From the NCBI GenBank assembly GCA_025923195.1, contig JAICGJ010000056.1, positions 1-32,077 on the forward strand: a stretch of 32,077 bases of DNA, read 5' to 3'. How positions within the stretch are numbered: the stretch's first letter is position 1; each line of letters starts with the position of its first letter. The notes under the pieces were generated by a model. That model saw only the letters and a program-made list of their open reading frames with translations. It made no database searches and was not told the origin of the DNA. Positions 16,927-25,394 of this stretch are shown one piece after another. Origin of the DNA: Chryseolinea sp. (GTDB lineage: Bacteria; Bacteroidota; Bacteroidia; Cytophagales; Cyclobacteriaceae). A program made the translations under genes and the position numbers.

Positions 16927-16970
16927 AGACCGCCCCGTCCGGATGAAATCCAGACGGGGCGGTTTCGCTT
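16927..16970 (+). terminator. Strong hairpin before leuC, probable attenuator terminator
   Basis: ACCGCCCCGTC (16929-16939) and GACGGGGCGGT (16953-16963) form a perfect 11-bp GC-rich stem. The inner GGAT/ATCC adds four pairs around a GAA loop, after a single C/A mismatch. TTTCGCTTT follows. As it stands upstream of leuC and well after the Dabb gene, it could stop Dabb read-through or attenuate the leu operon. Confidence 0.7.
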
Positions 16971-17028
16971 TAAATCTAACACGACAAACTAACACTTGTT
17001 ACTGATTATCATATTGTTGAAGTAAATC

Positions 17029-18438
17029 ATGACCCGCCACGGAAAAACTCTTTTTGATAAAATCTGGGATGCCCACGTTGTGAAAAGCAGTGAGGGGTAT
17101 CCTGATGCATTATATATTGACCGACATTTTATTCATGAGGTGACAAGCCCACAGGCATTTGATGGACTTCGTAAGCGCAATGTTAAGGTCTTCAATCCAT
17201 CGCGGACGACAGCGACGGCGGATCACAACGTACCCACTATTGATCAACACCTCCCAATTAAAGAAGCGTTGTCGCGTCATCAGGTGGAAACACTGCGAAA
17301 GAATTGCCCTGAATTTGGTATCGAATTATACGACCTTGGACATCCTTACCAGGGAATCGTACACATTATTGGACCCGAACTCGGACTGACATTGCCTGGA
17401 ATGACAATAGTTTGTGGTGACAGTCATACCTCAACGCATGGTGCATTCGGAAATATTGCGTTCGGAATTGGCACAAGCGAAGTAGAACAAGTCCTGGCTA
17501 CACAATGCGTTTTGCAATACAGGCCCAAGACGATGCTTATAGAAATTAATGGGACGTTGGGAAAAGGAATTGTAGCAAAAGACTTAATCCTCTATATTAT
17601 CTCAAAGCTTTCCGCCAGTGGAGCAACAGGTTACTTTGTCGAGTATGCAGGAGAAGCAATTCGAAGACTATCGATGGAAGCACGAATGACAATATGCAAC
17701 ATGAGTATTGAAATGGGTGCCCGTGGTGGACTGATAGCTCCTGACGAAACCACATTCCAGTATATCAAAGGACGAAGATTTGCTCCGCAGGGTGAAAGCT
17801 TTGATCGTATGGTCGAGCAGTGGCGACAATTAAAGTCGGATCCCGGCGCTGAGTACGATCACGTCATAAAATTTGATGCAGCGGATATTGCCCCAATGAT
17901 AACCTATGGCACTAATCCTGGAATGGGTATCAAAGTTACTGACCGCATTCCTACGATCAATGAATTAAAGGACATCAGTGAGCAACCATCATTCTCCAAG
18001 TCGCTGGAGTACATGGGGCTTCAACCTGGCTCCGCTATTCTCGGTCAGGCGGTGGATTATGTATTCATCGGAAGCTGCACAAATGCGCGTATCGAAGACT
18101 TGAGAATGGTGGCTTCTATGGTTCAAGGCAAAAAGAAAGCCTCTAACGTAGAGGTCTGGGTTGTTCCCGGTTCAAAACAGGTTGAAAAGCAAGCGCGCGA
18201 AGAAGGCTTGGACAAAATATTTGAGGCAGCGGGATTTCAACTCCGTCAACCTGGATGCTCAGCATGCTTAGGAATGAACGAAGACAAGATCCCCGCAGGA
18301 AAATACTGTATCAGTACATCGAACCGGAATTTTGAAGGACGGCAAGGACCGAAGGCAAGGACTTTCCTTGCAAGTCCGTTGAGCGCAGCGGCTGCGGCCA
18401 TCACGGGACGTGTGACTGACGTGAGGGAGTTAGTGTAG
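17029..18438 (+). CDS. leuC: 3-isopropylmalate dehydratase large subunit
   Basis: The 469-residue protein matches the usual length. It starts [18 protein letters not shown]. The [4Fe-4S] cysteines are C350 ([13 protein letters not shown]), C410 and C413 ([13 protein letters not shown]). The conserved [13 protein letters not shown] and the closing NRNFEGRQG are present. With LeuD it isomerises 2-isopropylmalate to 3-isopropylmalate in leucine synthesis in the cytoplasm. It is the first gene of the operon. Confidence 0.98.
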   Translation: MTRHGKTLFDKIWDAHVVKSSEGYPDALYIDRHFIHEVTSPQAFDGLRKRNVKVFNPSRTTATADHNVPTIDQHLPIKEALSRHQVETLRKNCPEFGIELYDLGHPYQGIVHIIGPELGLTLPGMTIVCGDSHTSTHGAFGNIAFGIGTSEVEQVLATQCVLQYRPKTMLIEINGTLGKGIVAKDLILYIISKLSASGATGYFVEYAGEAIRRLSMEARMTICNMSIEMGARGGLIAPDETTFQYIKGRRFAPQGESFDRMVEQWRQLKSDPGAEYDHVIKFDAADIAPMITYGTNPGMGIKVTDRIPTINELKDISEQPSFSKSLEYMGLQPGSAILGQAVDYVFIGSCTNARIEDLRMVASMVQGKKKASNVEVWVVPGSKQVEKQAREEGLDKIFEAAGFQLRQPGCSACLGMNEDKIPAGKYCISTSNRNFEGRQGPKARTFLASPLSAAAAAITGRVTDVRELV

Positions 18439-18487
18439 CCTCGTTGCCTTAAAAAAAACAATAAAATGATTTAAGGATCACAAATCC

Positions 18488-19075
18488 ATGGTCAAAGAAA
18501 AATTTATATCGCTCACGAGTCGGGCTGTGCCACTGCCAATCGACAATATTGATACTGATCAGATCATCCCTGCGCGTTTTCTCAAGGCCACTACCCGTGA
18601 AGGCTTTGGCGAAAATCTATTTCGCGACTGGCGATTCAATAGCGATAATACGCCGAAGGCAGACTTTGCCCTGAACAACCCTGCATTTACTGGTAAAATT
18701 CTCGTAGCTGGGAAAAACTTTGGCTGCGGAAGCAGCAGGGAACACGCCGCGTGGGCTATTTATGATTATGGCTTTCGGGTTGTGATCTCAAGTTTCTTCG
18801 CAGATATCTTCAAGAACAATGCTTTGAACAACGCCTTATTGCCCGTGCAGGTGTCTGATCAATTCCTGAAAAAAATCTTCTCAGCAATTGAAAAGGATCC
18901 GGGCACAACAATAAATATTAATCTGGCTGATCAAAAAATAACTATGCAAGATGGGTCAGATGAATCATTTGACATTAACCCATACAAAAAGACATGCCTT
19001 TTAAATGGCTATGACGATATTGACTATTTATTAAGCCTGCGGGACGAGATTAAACATTTTGAATTGACACACTAA
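18488..19075 (+). CDS. leuD: 3-isopropylmalate dehydratase small subunit
   Basis: The 195-residue protein is the swivel subunit. It contains [18 protein letters not shown] near the start and [15 protein letters not shown] at residues 76-90, the standard substrate-binding loop. It starts 49 bp after the leuC stop. Like leuC it is needed for the isomerase reaction; the subunits are separate in Bacteroidota as in other bacteria. The 56-bp gap to leuB holds the short repeat listed at 19093. Confidence 0.98.
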   Translation: MVKEKFISLTSRAVPLPIDNIDTDQIIPARFLKATTREGFGENLFRDWRFNSDNTPKADFALNNPAFTGKILVAGKNFGCGSSREHAAWAIYDYGFRVVISSFFADIFKNNALNNALLPVQVSDQFLKKIFSAIEKDPGTTININLADQKITMQDGSDESFDINPYKKTCLLNGYDDIDYLLSLRDEIKHFELTH

Positions 19076-19092
19076 TGAAATCACATACCAAA

Positions 19093-19127
19093 ACCTCAAC
19101 ATTTCGCACTGAACACCTCAACACTTT
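19093..19127 (+). repeat. Short direct repeat in the leuD-leuB spacer
   Basis: ACCTCAACATTT (19093-19104) recurs as ACCTCAACACTT at 19115, 22 bp on, with one mismatch. It occupies most of the 56-bp spacer. No function is apparent; it resembles the simple-word repeats found in two other spacers nearby. Confidence 0.5.
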
Positions 19128-19131
19128 ATAG

Positions 19132-20226
19132 ATGAAGAAAAAAATTACCATTCTTCCTGGTGACGGCATAGGAAAAGAAGTTACAGCAGCTGGCAAGAAA
19201 GTACTCGAACAAATCGGGGAATGCTTCGGACACGAATTCATATTTGACTATGCGACAATCGGCCATGAGGCAATCGAACTGACAGGCAACCCCCTGCCTG
19301 ATGAGACACTGAAAAAATTAAAGAATTGTGACGCTATTTTGTTTGGCGCCGTGGGTCACCCCAAATATGATAATGATCCCTCAGCTAAGGTAAGACCGGA
19401 GCAAGGATTGTTAAAAATGCGCCGGGAATTGGGGTTGTATGCAAACCTCAGGCCCATAAGACTTTTTGATGAGCTTCTGGGCGCATCCAGTATAAAGCCC
19501 GAAATACTGAAGGGCGCTGACATCCTGTTTTTCCGAGAACTAACCGGCGATGTCTATTTTGGTGAACGCGGTCGAAAGAACGGAAACGATACTGCTTACG
19601 ACACCATGATATACTCAAGGTACGAGGTAGAACGTATCGCTCACAAAGCATTTAAGGCAGCCCAGACCAGGAGCAAAAAAGTTACGTCCGTCGACAAGGC
19701 AAATGTATTGGAAAGCTCACGGTTGTGGCGGGAGGTCGTTCAGGATGTTGCAAAACAATATCCGGACGTTACTATTGAACATATGTTTGTGGATGCCGCC
19801 GCCATGAAGCTTATACAAAATCCGAAGAGCTTTGACGTGGTGCTGACGGGAAATCTTTTTGGAGATATCCTCACTGATGAAGCATCACAAATCGCGGGAT
19901 CAATGGGTATGCTCGCCTCTGCATCAATAGGAGACACGGTCGGGCTGTACGAACCAATTCATGGAAGTGCGCACGATATTACGGGTAAGGGTATCGCCAA
20001 TCCGTTAGCATCCGTCCTTTCCGCAGCGCTCCTGCTGGAGATTTCTTTTGGTTTGAAGGAAGAGGCTGATGCTGTAATAAGAGCCGTTGCACAGACGTTG
20101 AAAGAGGGATACAGGACCCGTGACATTGCAGACGCTTCTACATTACATGAAAAACTATTGGGGACTGAAGTGATGGGTAATGTAGTGTGCAATCAATTGA
20201 GAATGCTAGTGTCAGTGAATAGCTAA
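19132..20226 (+). CDS. leuB: 3-isopropylmalate dehydrogenase
   Basis: The 364-residue protein is of standard length. It has ITILPGDGIGKEVTAAGKKVL at the start, RPIRLF and SVDKANVLESSRLWREV for substrate binding. The Mg-binding and cofactor segments are NLFGDILTDEASQIAGSMG and GLYEPIHGSAHDITGKGIANP. It oxidises and decarboxylates 3-isopropylmalate to 2-oxoisocaproate with NAD+. It is the third gene of the operon, 56 bp after leuD and 69 bp before leuA. Confidence 0.98.
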   Translation: MKKKITILPGDGIGKEVTAAGKKVLEQIGECFGHEFIFDYATIGHEAIELTGNPLPDETLKKLKNCDAILFGAVGHPKYDNDPSAKVRPEQGLLKMRRELGLYANLRPIRLFDELLGASSIKPEILKGADILFFRELTGDVYFGERGRKNGNDTAYDTMIYSRYEVERIAHKAFKAAQTRSKKVTSVDKANVLESSRLWREVVQDVAKQYPDVTIEHMFVDAAAMKLIQNPKSFDVVLTGNLFGDILTDEASQIAGSMGMLASASIGDTVGLYEPIHGSAHDITGKGIANPLASVLSAALLLEISFGLKEEADAVIRAVAQTLKEGYRTRDIADASTLHEKLLGTEVMGNVVCNQLRMLVSVNS

Positions 20227-20295
20227 GTACTTAGAACATATAAACCAAAATCATTTATCACAGTCACACCCGAGGTTGCAAAAACTAAAAAAACT

Positions 20296-21459
20296 ATGAG
20301 TCGCAAAATTGAAATCTTCGATACTACCCTTCGCGATGGCGAGCAAGTTCCGGGTTGCCAGTTATCAACAGATGAAAAAGTTGTCATAGCGCGAAAGCTC
20401 GAGGAACTCGGTGTGGATATTATTGAAGGCGGTTTTCCGATATCCAGCCCCGGTGATTTCCTTTCCGTGGTAGAGATATCAAAAGCAGTGAAAACAGGAG
20501 TCTGCGCGCTCACGCGTTCTAAGAAAGAGGATATAGATGTCGCCGCGGAAGCATTGCATCATGCCAAACGGGGACGAATCCATACTGGTATTGGTTCATC
20601 TGACATTCACATCAAGCACAAATTCAATAGCACGCGCGAAAAGGTAATGGAACAAGCGGTTTGGGCGGTGAGCTACGCCAAAAAGAAAGGAGTTGAAGTT
20701 GAATTTTTTGCTGAAGATGCAGGACGCGCTGACCTTGCCTTCCTGGCCCAGCTGGTTGAGGCCGTTATTGACGCCGGAGCCGACGTTGTAAACGTGCCTG
20801 ACACGACGGGGTATTGCTTGCCGCACCTCTACGGCAGGCGTATTCAGTATCTTTTTGAAAATGTTAAAAACATCGATAAGACTACAATATCGGTTCATTG
20901 TCATAATGACCTGGGTATGGCAACTGCCAACACTATTGCTGGCTTAATGAGCGGAGCAAGACAGGCTGAAGTAACCATCAACGGTATCGGTGAACGCGCA
21001 GGAAATACGTCGCTGGAAGAGGTGGCCATGGTATTAAAAACCCACAAGGATCTGAATCTACACACAAACATTAAGTCAGAGATGTTGTACGAACTGAGTA
21101 CACTCGTATCTGAAATGATGCGAATGCCAGTTCAACCTAACAAGGCTATTGTTGGTGCGAATGCATTTGCCCACTCCTCTGGTATCCACCAGGATGGATT
21201 CTTGAAGAATTCAGAGAACTACGAGATCATTAATCCTGCTGATGTCGGTGTACCGTCCTCATCGATTATCCTTACCGCCAGGAGCGGCCGCGCTGCTTTG
21301 AAACACAGACTCGAGTTGCTGGGTTATCAGCCCAACAAATCAGAGCTCGATCAACTGTATGGAAACTTCCTCATCCTTGCAGATGAAAAAAAGACAATAG
21401 TTGACGACGACTTGATCGTGCTGGTAGCCAATACGCCAATCCTTGTAACGCATAAATAG
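20296..21459 (+). CDS. leuA: 2-isopropylmalate synthase, short form without regulatory domain
   Basis: The protein has 387 residues, much shorter than the roughly 500-520 of the E. coli type. The HMGL-like barrel is complete: [16 protein letters not shown] (6-21), [12 protein letters not shown] (165-176) and [13 protein letters not shown] (198-210, metal ligands H201 and H203). [16 protein letters not shown] and [13 protein letters not shown] follow. The C-terminal LeuA dimer domain that binds leucine is absent, so allosteric feedback by leucine is unlikely. Operon context makes the LeuA assignment firm against homocitrate or citramalate synthases. It condenses acetyl-CoA with 2-oxoisovalerate. 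Confidence 0.96.
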   Translation: MSRKIEIFDTTLRDGEQVPGCQLSTDEKVVIARKLEELGVDIIEGGFPISSPGDFLSVVEISKAVKTGVCALTRSKKEDIDVAAEALHHAKRGRIHTGIGSSDIHIKHKFNSTREKVMEQAVWAVSYAKKKGVEVEFFAEDAGRADLAFLAQLVEAVIDAGADVVNVPDTTGYCLPHLYGRRIQYLFENVKNIDKTTISVHCHNDLGMATANTIAGLMSGARQAEVTINGIGERAGNTSLEEVAMVLKTHKDLNLHTNIKSEMLYELSTLVSEMMRMPVQPNKAIVGANAFAHSSGIHQDGFLKNSENYEIINPADVGVPSSSIILTARSGRAALKHRLELLGYQPNKSELDQLYGNFLILADEKKTIVDDDLIVLVANTPILVTHK

Positions 21460-21485
21460 CTACAATCAGGTTGCAAAAGCTCTAG

Positions 21486-21520
21486 AGTACTGCCCTACAG
21501 GCAGTACTTTCTATTTGTTC
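21486..21520 (+). terminator. Intrinsic terminator of the leu operon
   Basis: AGTACTGCC and GGCAGTACT (21486-21494 and 21500-21508) form a 9-bp perfect stem with a 5-base loop, followed by TTCTATTTGTT. It lies 27 bp after the leuA stop, in the expected place. Confidence 0.8.
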
Positions 21521-21741
21521 TGCACCGAGTCGCCAATTTGATCCTTCAATCTCCATCGTAATAACGCGCCTCTGGTTTGAAGAAAACAAAGTAATTTTCT
21601 TCGGGGAATCGGGCGATAATCCACCCGGAAACACCTTGGCCGACAGCCGCCAACCCCCCAATATCTGCGGAAAAAGCTCAATTTTCACCGTTTTTGGAGC
21701 ACTTTTGCCGTTCCGAAGACTTAAATCATCAAACCATCAGA
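21521..21741. other. Spacer between two terminators; possible remnant coding on the minus strand
   Basis: No firm gene. On the minus strand one frame is open from about 21736 to a stop at 21482, with a GTG at 21688 as a possible start. Its product (for example FPQILGGWRLSAKVF) has balanced composition and might be a decayed or tiny gene, but it runs through the leu terminator stem and I recognise no family. Confidence 0.3.
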
Positions 21742-21750
21742 CCATCGTCA
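21727..21750 (+). repeat. Degenerate 8-bp tandem repeat
   Basis: Three consecutive 8-bp units, CATCAAAC, CATCAGAC and CATCGTCA, with the last diverging at its end. It overlaps the left arm of the following terminator-like hairpin. Confidence 0.5.
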
Positions 21751-21774
21751 ATGAATACTTCGATGGCTTTTTTT
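21742..21774 (+). terminator. Terminator-like hairpin upstream of the isomerase gene
   Basis: CCATCG (21742-21747) and CGATGG (21761-21766) can pair around 13 bases, followed by C and seven T. It argues against coding starting upstream of it. What transcript it would end is unclear, as leuA already has a terminator 240 bp earlier. Confidence 0.45.
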
Positions 21775-21810
21775 ATCTTCACCAGAATTTTAATCTATTG
21801 TAAAACTTGT

Positions 21811-22659
21811 ATGACGTTGGCTTCCCGAGTATGTAAAGCAATTTTATTGCTCCCCTGTCTCTTTATTTTGACGACTTCCTTACTTGCTCAGGAATATGGG
21901 CTACAGCTATATAGCCTTCGCAATCAGTTTGCACAGGATGTTCCCGGCACAATGGCTAAAGTGAAGGAAATGGGCTTTAGGAATGTGGAGATGGCTGGAA
22001 CGTATGGCATGCAATTTCCTGACGTCATAAAGCTCCTCGCACAAAACAAATTAAATGTGGTAAGCTTTGGAACTGACTTCGATAGACTGGAAAAGGCTCC
22101 TCAGCAAGTTGCCGAAGAAGCCCGCTCCTACGGAGCTCAGTTTATTGTTTGCTTTTGGATTCCTCATGCCGAAAATGGCTTTAACGTCGAAGATGTCGAT
22201 AGAGCCATTGCCGTTTTTAACAACGCGGCAAAAATTATTGCCAGTTATGGCATGTTGCTTTGCTATCATCCGCATGGATACGAATTCAAGCGGTATCAGG
22301 ATGGAACCTTGTTTGATTATCTCATGAAAAAGCTTGATCAACGCTACGTCTATATGGAAATGGATGTGTTTTGGATAAGACAAGCGGGGCAGGATCCCTT
22401 GGCATTGCTAAAAAAATATCCCACGCGTTTTGTTCTCATGCATTTAAAGGACAGAAAGGTTGGCACCTCTGATTCTGACAATGGGCACAGCGATAATGAA
22501 GCCAATGTAGTGTTGGGCACAGGTGATGTTGGTATCGCTGAAATTATCAGAGAAGCAAAAAAATTGGGTATAAAACATTACTTTATCGAAGATGAGTCTT
22601 CCAATGCGGAAGAGCAACTTCCAAAGAGTTTAGCCTACTTGAAGTCACTTCAGCAATAA
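21811..22659 (+). CDS. Exported sugar phosphate isomerase/epimerase-like protein (AP endonuclease 2 fold)
   Basis: I take the ATG at 21811 (282 residues). The frame is open further upstream, but that part passes through a terminator-like hairpin, and this Met gives a clear signal peptide: ASRVCKAILLLPCLFILTTS ending LLAQ. The mature part is a xylose-isomerase-like TIM barrel: YGLQLYSLRNQF, NVEMAGTYG, LLCYHPHGYEFKR, YVYMEMDVFWIRQAG, VLMHLKDRK and HYFIEDESS. The acidic and His residues in these strands are the expected divalent-metal ligands. Secreted members are common in Bacteroidota, often near sugar-acid or inositol genes, but no such genes are here. The substrate is unknown. Confidence 0.88.
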   Translation: MTLASRVCKAILLLPCLFILTTSLLAQEYGLQLYSLRNQFAQDVPGTMAKVKEMGFRNVEMAGTYGMQFPDVIKLLAQNKLNVVSFGTDFDRLEKAPQQVAEEARSYGAQFIVCFWIPHAENGFNVEDVDRAIAVFNNAAKIIASYGMLLCYHPHGYEFKRYQDGTLFDYLMKKLDQRYVYMEMDVFWIRQAGQDPLALLKKYPTRFVLMHLKDRKVGTSDSDNGHSDNEANVVLGTGDVGIAEIIREAKKLGIKHYFIEDESSNAEEQLPKSLAYLKSLQQ

Positions 22660-22664
22660 TTATT

Positions 22665-23351
22665 TCACTTCAGTTCCTCAAAATCGATATCGAGCACGTC
22701 AAATTTTTTCCAACCGATAAAATCAAAGTGCCACCATTCCGAACTGTTAACTCGGAATCCATGTTTTTGCATCGCCTGTATCAATAGTTGGCGATTCTTC
22801 TTAACAAGCGGGTCTTTTACCGGAGTTGAAGGCCACGCGGCTTTCGTAAATGAATCGTATCCCGTCGGCATTTTCAATTCTTCTCCAGTTTTCAGATCAA
22901 TTAGCGTGAGGTCAAGGGCGCATCCACGATTATGTCGGGAGCCCTTGTATGGTGAAGCCACATAGGTCGTGTCACGATAGACTTCATAGAACTTAACAGT
23001 CGCTTTATACGGACGATAAGCATCGAAGATCTTAACTCCCAATCCTTGAGATTTTAAATCAGCCTGAATCTTCTTTAGTGATTCAGCAACAGGTTTTCTG
23101 GCATAGGCTTTTGCAAGAGTATAAATTTTTTCGCCAGTGAAGTTATTGGACGTGGCATAACGTATATCGAGGACAATTCCAGGGATGAATTCTTCCAGGT
23201 CTATCAATTCGTTGTCTGGATTGACTTTAACACTCTTGGCATACTCCGGGAAAGCCGTTGCCTTTAGACCATACTTATTTTGGGCATGGATTTCCCGTAC
23301 CTCAAAAAAAATCATTATACAAAAAATGACCCGGGTAAAATGCAGGGGCAT
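22665..23351 (-). CDS. VanX-like D-Ala-D-Ala dipeptidase (peptidase M15D)
   Basis: The 228-residue protein carries the full zinc site. SRHNRGCALDLTL (138-150) gives ligands H140 and D147, and EWWHFDF gives catalytic E205 and ligand H208. FDAYRPYKA contains the conserved Arg. The N-terminus (RVIFCIMIFFEV to HAQ) is a signal peptide, so the enzyme acts in the periplasm, as DdpX-type dipeptidases do. Without a vanH/vanA neighbour it is more likely to recycle D-Ala-D-Ala or other dipeptides than to confer glycopeptide resistance. It starts one base after the macrodomain stop, at the end of the minus-strand run, and converges with the isomerase gene, 5 bp apart. Confidence 0.93.
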   Translation of the reverse strand: MPLHFTRVIFCIMIFFEVREIHAQNKYGLKATAFPEYAKSVKVNPDNELIDLEEFIPGIVLDIRYATSNNFTGEKIYTLAKAYARKPVAESLKKIQADLKSQGLGVKIFDAYRPYKATVKFYEVYRDTTYVASPYKGSRHNRGCALDLTLIDLKTGEELKMPTGYDSFTKAAWPSTPVKDPLVKKNRQLLIQAMQKHGFRVNSSEWWHFDFIGWKKFDVLDIDFEELK

Positions 23352-23352
23352 G

Positions 23353-23877
23353 CTAGGGTGCTTTGTTTAGCAGTTGATTGTATATATCAAAATTCTCCTC
23401 ATCAAAGCAACAGAAAGTAACGGTCTGAATACTATCATCCTTCGTAAGAAAATCCTTGACCTCACGAATCGCTATTTCAGCGGCAGGAATTTTCGGGAAT
23501 CCATAAATGCCGGTACTTATATTAGGAAATGCGATTGTTTCCACTGAATTGGCTTGAGCCAAAACAAGGCTGTTCCTGTATGCATTTGCTAATATATTAT
23601 GTTCATCTTCGCTTCCATCTTTCCATATCGGACCCACGGCATGTATAACAAACTTAACTTTAAGGTTTCCACCTGACGTAATCACGGCTTCGCCCGGGGG
23701 GCATCCATCCTGCCGCTCTCTGATTTTCAGGCATTCTTCAAGCAACCTGGGGCCGGCGGCCTGATGTATTGCACCGTCAACGCCACTGCCACCCGTCAAG
23801 CTACTGTTAGCGGCATTTACGATTGCATCGACTTCAAGTTTAGTTATATCGCCTCGAACGAGTTGAATGCGGTTCAT
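23353..23877 (-). CDS. Macrodomain protein, O-acetyl-ADP-ribose deacetylase (YmdB-like)
   Basis: The 174-residue single-domain protein starts [27 protein letters not shown] without any signal. The ADP-ribose-binding loops are [19 protein letters not shown] (N21, N24 and D34 as expected for catalysis) and [12 protein letters not shown]. The HAVGPIW strand is standard. The family removes ADP-ribose from proteins or deacetylates O-acetyl-ADP-ribose. Its ATG overlaps the TGA of dtd by four bases (ATGA), so translation is probably coupled. Confidence 0.95.
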   Translation of the reverse strand: MNRIQLVRGDITKLEVDAIVNAANSSLTGGSGVDGAIHQAAGPRLLEECLKIRERQDGCPPGEAVITSGGNLKVKFVIHAVGPIWKDGSEDEHNILANAYRNSLVLAQANSVETIAFPNISTGIYGFPKIPAAEIAIREVKDFLTKDDSIQTVTFCCFDEENFDIYNQLLNKAP

Positions 23878-24326
23878 ACTTTGTTTTTCGTATCGATTAT
23901 AATGGTAACAGGCCCGTCGTTGAGTATGTTTACTTTCATGTCGGCTCCAAATTCGCCAGTTTCGACTGTTTTTCCCAATCTCACTTCAACCTCATTGATG
24001 AAATCATTATAAACAGGCACTGCTTTCTCGGGCTTGGCAGCTTTGAGGTAAGATGGTCGGTTTCCCTTTCGGGTGCTTGCATGCAGGGTGAATTGGCTAA
24101 CGATCATGATTTCACCACCTACGTCTTTTATGCTCAGATTCATAACACCTTCGCTGTCATTAAATATTCGAAGGTTTACCAGTTTTGACGCGAGCCATTC
24201 TGCATCTTCATGACCATCGGCATCCTCAATGCCAACGAGCACTACAACACCTGTGTGGATGGAGGCCTTAAGAGATTCCCCAATGGTAATCGAGGCTTTG
24301 GAAACCCGTTGAATCACAACAATCAT
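23874..24326 (-). CDS. dtd: D-aminoacyl-tRNA deacylase
   Basis: From the ATG at 24326 the protein has 150 residues, the family norm; a TTG six codons upstream is less likely. Markers are [15 protein letters not shown] at the start, [20 protein letters not shown] with the catalytic SQFTL loop, and [17 protein letters not shown] with the Gly-cisPro partner (NDGPVT). It frees D-amino acids and glycine from mischarged tRNA. The gene sits directly between the NAD(P)-binding protein and the macrodomain gene. Confidence 0.97.
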   Translation of the reverse strand: MIVVIQRVSKASITIGESLKASIHTGVVVLVGIEDADGHEDAEWLASKLVNLRIFNDSEGVMNLSIKDVGGEIMIVSQFTLHASTRKGNRPSYLKAAKPEKAVPVYNDFINEVEVRLGKTVETGEFGADMKVNILNDGPVTIIIDTKNKV

Positions 24327-24340
24327 TCTGAACAAATTAA

Positions 24341-24979
24341 TCAAAAATTCTGCAACTCATTGGATTCGTGAACGAAGGTTCCAATTTGCTCGCCCGAGGC
24401 ATATTGAAGCATTGCCCTTGCTATCTTTATGGATTCAATCGCCTTGTACTTGGCCGGAATCATGAATCCGAAGACTTTGTAGAAGAATTTTGCTGCGTCT
24501 TCGCCAGGCCTGCTTTCATCTCTCGGGCCCAGCAACAGTGACGGACGGAAAATGTGCACTGTTTTGAATCCAATGTTGGCAATAGCCTCCTCGATTTCAC
24601 CCTTAACCCGGTTATAATAAATAGGTGATTTTGTATTTGCACCAAGCGCCGAGACTAACAAATATTGTTGTGCGCCCAGCCTCAGGCTGTTCTTCGCCAA
24701 TAACAACGGTAAGGTAAAGTCGACCTCATAAAAGCGCTCCTTTGAGCGGGCCTTGGCCATCGTCGTACCCAGGCAACAAAATACGTCGTCTATCCGCATG
24801 GTTGAATCCATGTTTTCCAGCCTAGTCTCATTCATCTTAAGCGAAACTAATTTTGAATGCTCGGGTAACTCCTTTCGCGTTAAAGCCATCACCGTATGAT
24901 ATCGGTTACTTCCTAGCAATTGCTGCAGAAGTTGGCTGCCAATCAGCCCTGTCCCTCCTGCGATAAGAGCAACCTTCAT
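24341..24979 (-). CDS. NAD(P)-binding oxidoreductase (short-chain, HTATIP2-like)
   Basis: I take the ATG at 24979 (212 residues), which overlaps the YkvA stop as ATGA; the frame is open ten codons upstream. MKVALIAGGTGLIGSQLL is a canonical dinucleotide-binding start. VFCCLGTTMAKARSKE, YLLVSALGANTKSPIYYNRVKGEIEE (with the Y-x3-K pair in a YNRVK arrangement) and HIFRPSLLLG place it with atypical SDRs of the HTATIP2/semialdehyde dehydrogenase-like group. No substrate can be read. The absence of the usual full catalytic set suggests it may act as a redox sensor or reductase of unknown target. Confidence 0.87.
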   Translation of the reverse strand: MKVALIAGGTGLIGSQLLQQLLGSNRYHTVMALTRKELPEHSKLVSLKMNETRLENMDSTMRIDDVFCCLGTTMAKARSKERFYEVDFTLPLLLAKNSLRLGAQQYLLVSALGANTKSPIYYNRVKGEIEEAIANIGFKTVHIFRPSLLLGPRDESRPGEDAAKFFYKVFGFMIPAKYKAIESIKIARAMLQYASGEQIGTFVHESNELQNF

Positions 24980-25392
24980 GAGGAGGTCGTCATCCTGGAT
25001 TTTTCCCACATCAAAAAGTTATCGATGTCTGCCCCAATGGATTTGTATACCATGAACAAAACGGCAAAGTCATCAGTGAGGCCAACCACGGGCATCAGAT
25101 CAGGAAGGAGGTCAATGGGATTAATGAAGTAGAGAATGGCAGCAACGACAAGCAGCAAGCTCTTCCAGGGTACAGCACGATATTCACCTTGGGCGTAAGC
25201 GCGCAGCAAGCGTCCCAGAATAAAGAATTTTTCTTTCACCTGAACTGTATTTTCTTTGGTAAAATCTGTTTGCTTGAGCTTTCTTGCCAGGGTGGTCAAC
25301 AGCAGTATTAGCCTTCCAGGCTTTCCCAAAATCCGGGATGCTTTTTCAAGTGCAATTTGAAAGAATCGGTTATTGAGTGAATTAATTTGCAT
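24976..25392 (-). CDS. YkvA-family protein (DUF1232)
   Basis: The 138-residue protein carries the DUF1232 motif LYFINPIDLLPDLMPVVGLTDD in its second half, with a short hydrophobic helix before it (LLLVVAAIL). The N-terminal part is basic and helical. The family is widespread and uncharacterised; it is a small membrane-associated domain. It begins 2 bp after the stop of the upstream membrane protein gene and overlaps the next gene by 4 bp. Confidence 0.88.
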   Translation of the reverse strand: MQINSLNNRFFQIALEKASRILGKPGRLILLLTTLARKLKQTDFTKENTVQVKEKFFILGRLLRAYAQGEYRAVPWKSLLLVVAAILYFINPIDLLPDLMPVVGLTDDFAVLFMVYKSIGADIDNFLMWEKSRMTTSS

Positions 25393-25394
25393 AG

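Larger units (their letters stand above)
16752..17028 (+). promoter_or_regulatory. Leader region of the leu operon
   Basis: This 277-bp region holds, in order, an A-rich stretch near 16798-16806, a weak promoter-like region (TTG near 16818 and TATTCGTG near 16843, 22 bp apart), a 10-codon ORF, a small hairpin CTCCC/GGGAG at 16895-16908 and a very strong hairpin at 16927-16965. The last ends 64 bp before leuC. The order promoter, short ORF, terminator, operon is that of ribosome-mediated attenuation; this is an inference from layout. Confidence 0.45.

Noticed and set aside
21694-21810. Longer start for the isomerase-like protein
   Set aside because: It would begin at TTG, cross a terminator-like hairpin and put hydrophilic sequence before the signal peptide.
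22665-23351. Vancomycin resistance cluster
   Set aside because: Only a VanX-like dipeptidase is present; no vanH, vanA ligase or VanRS pair is adjacent, and such enzymes are common in housekeeping dipeptide recycling.
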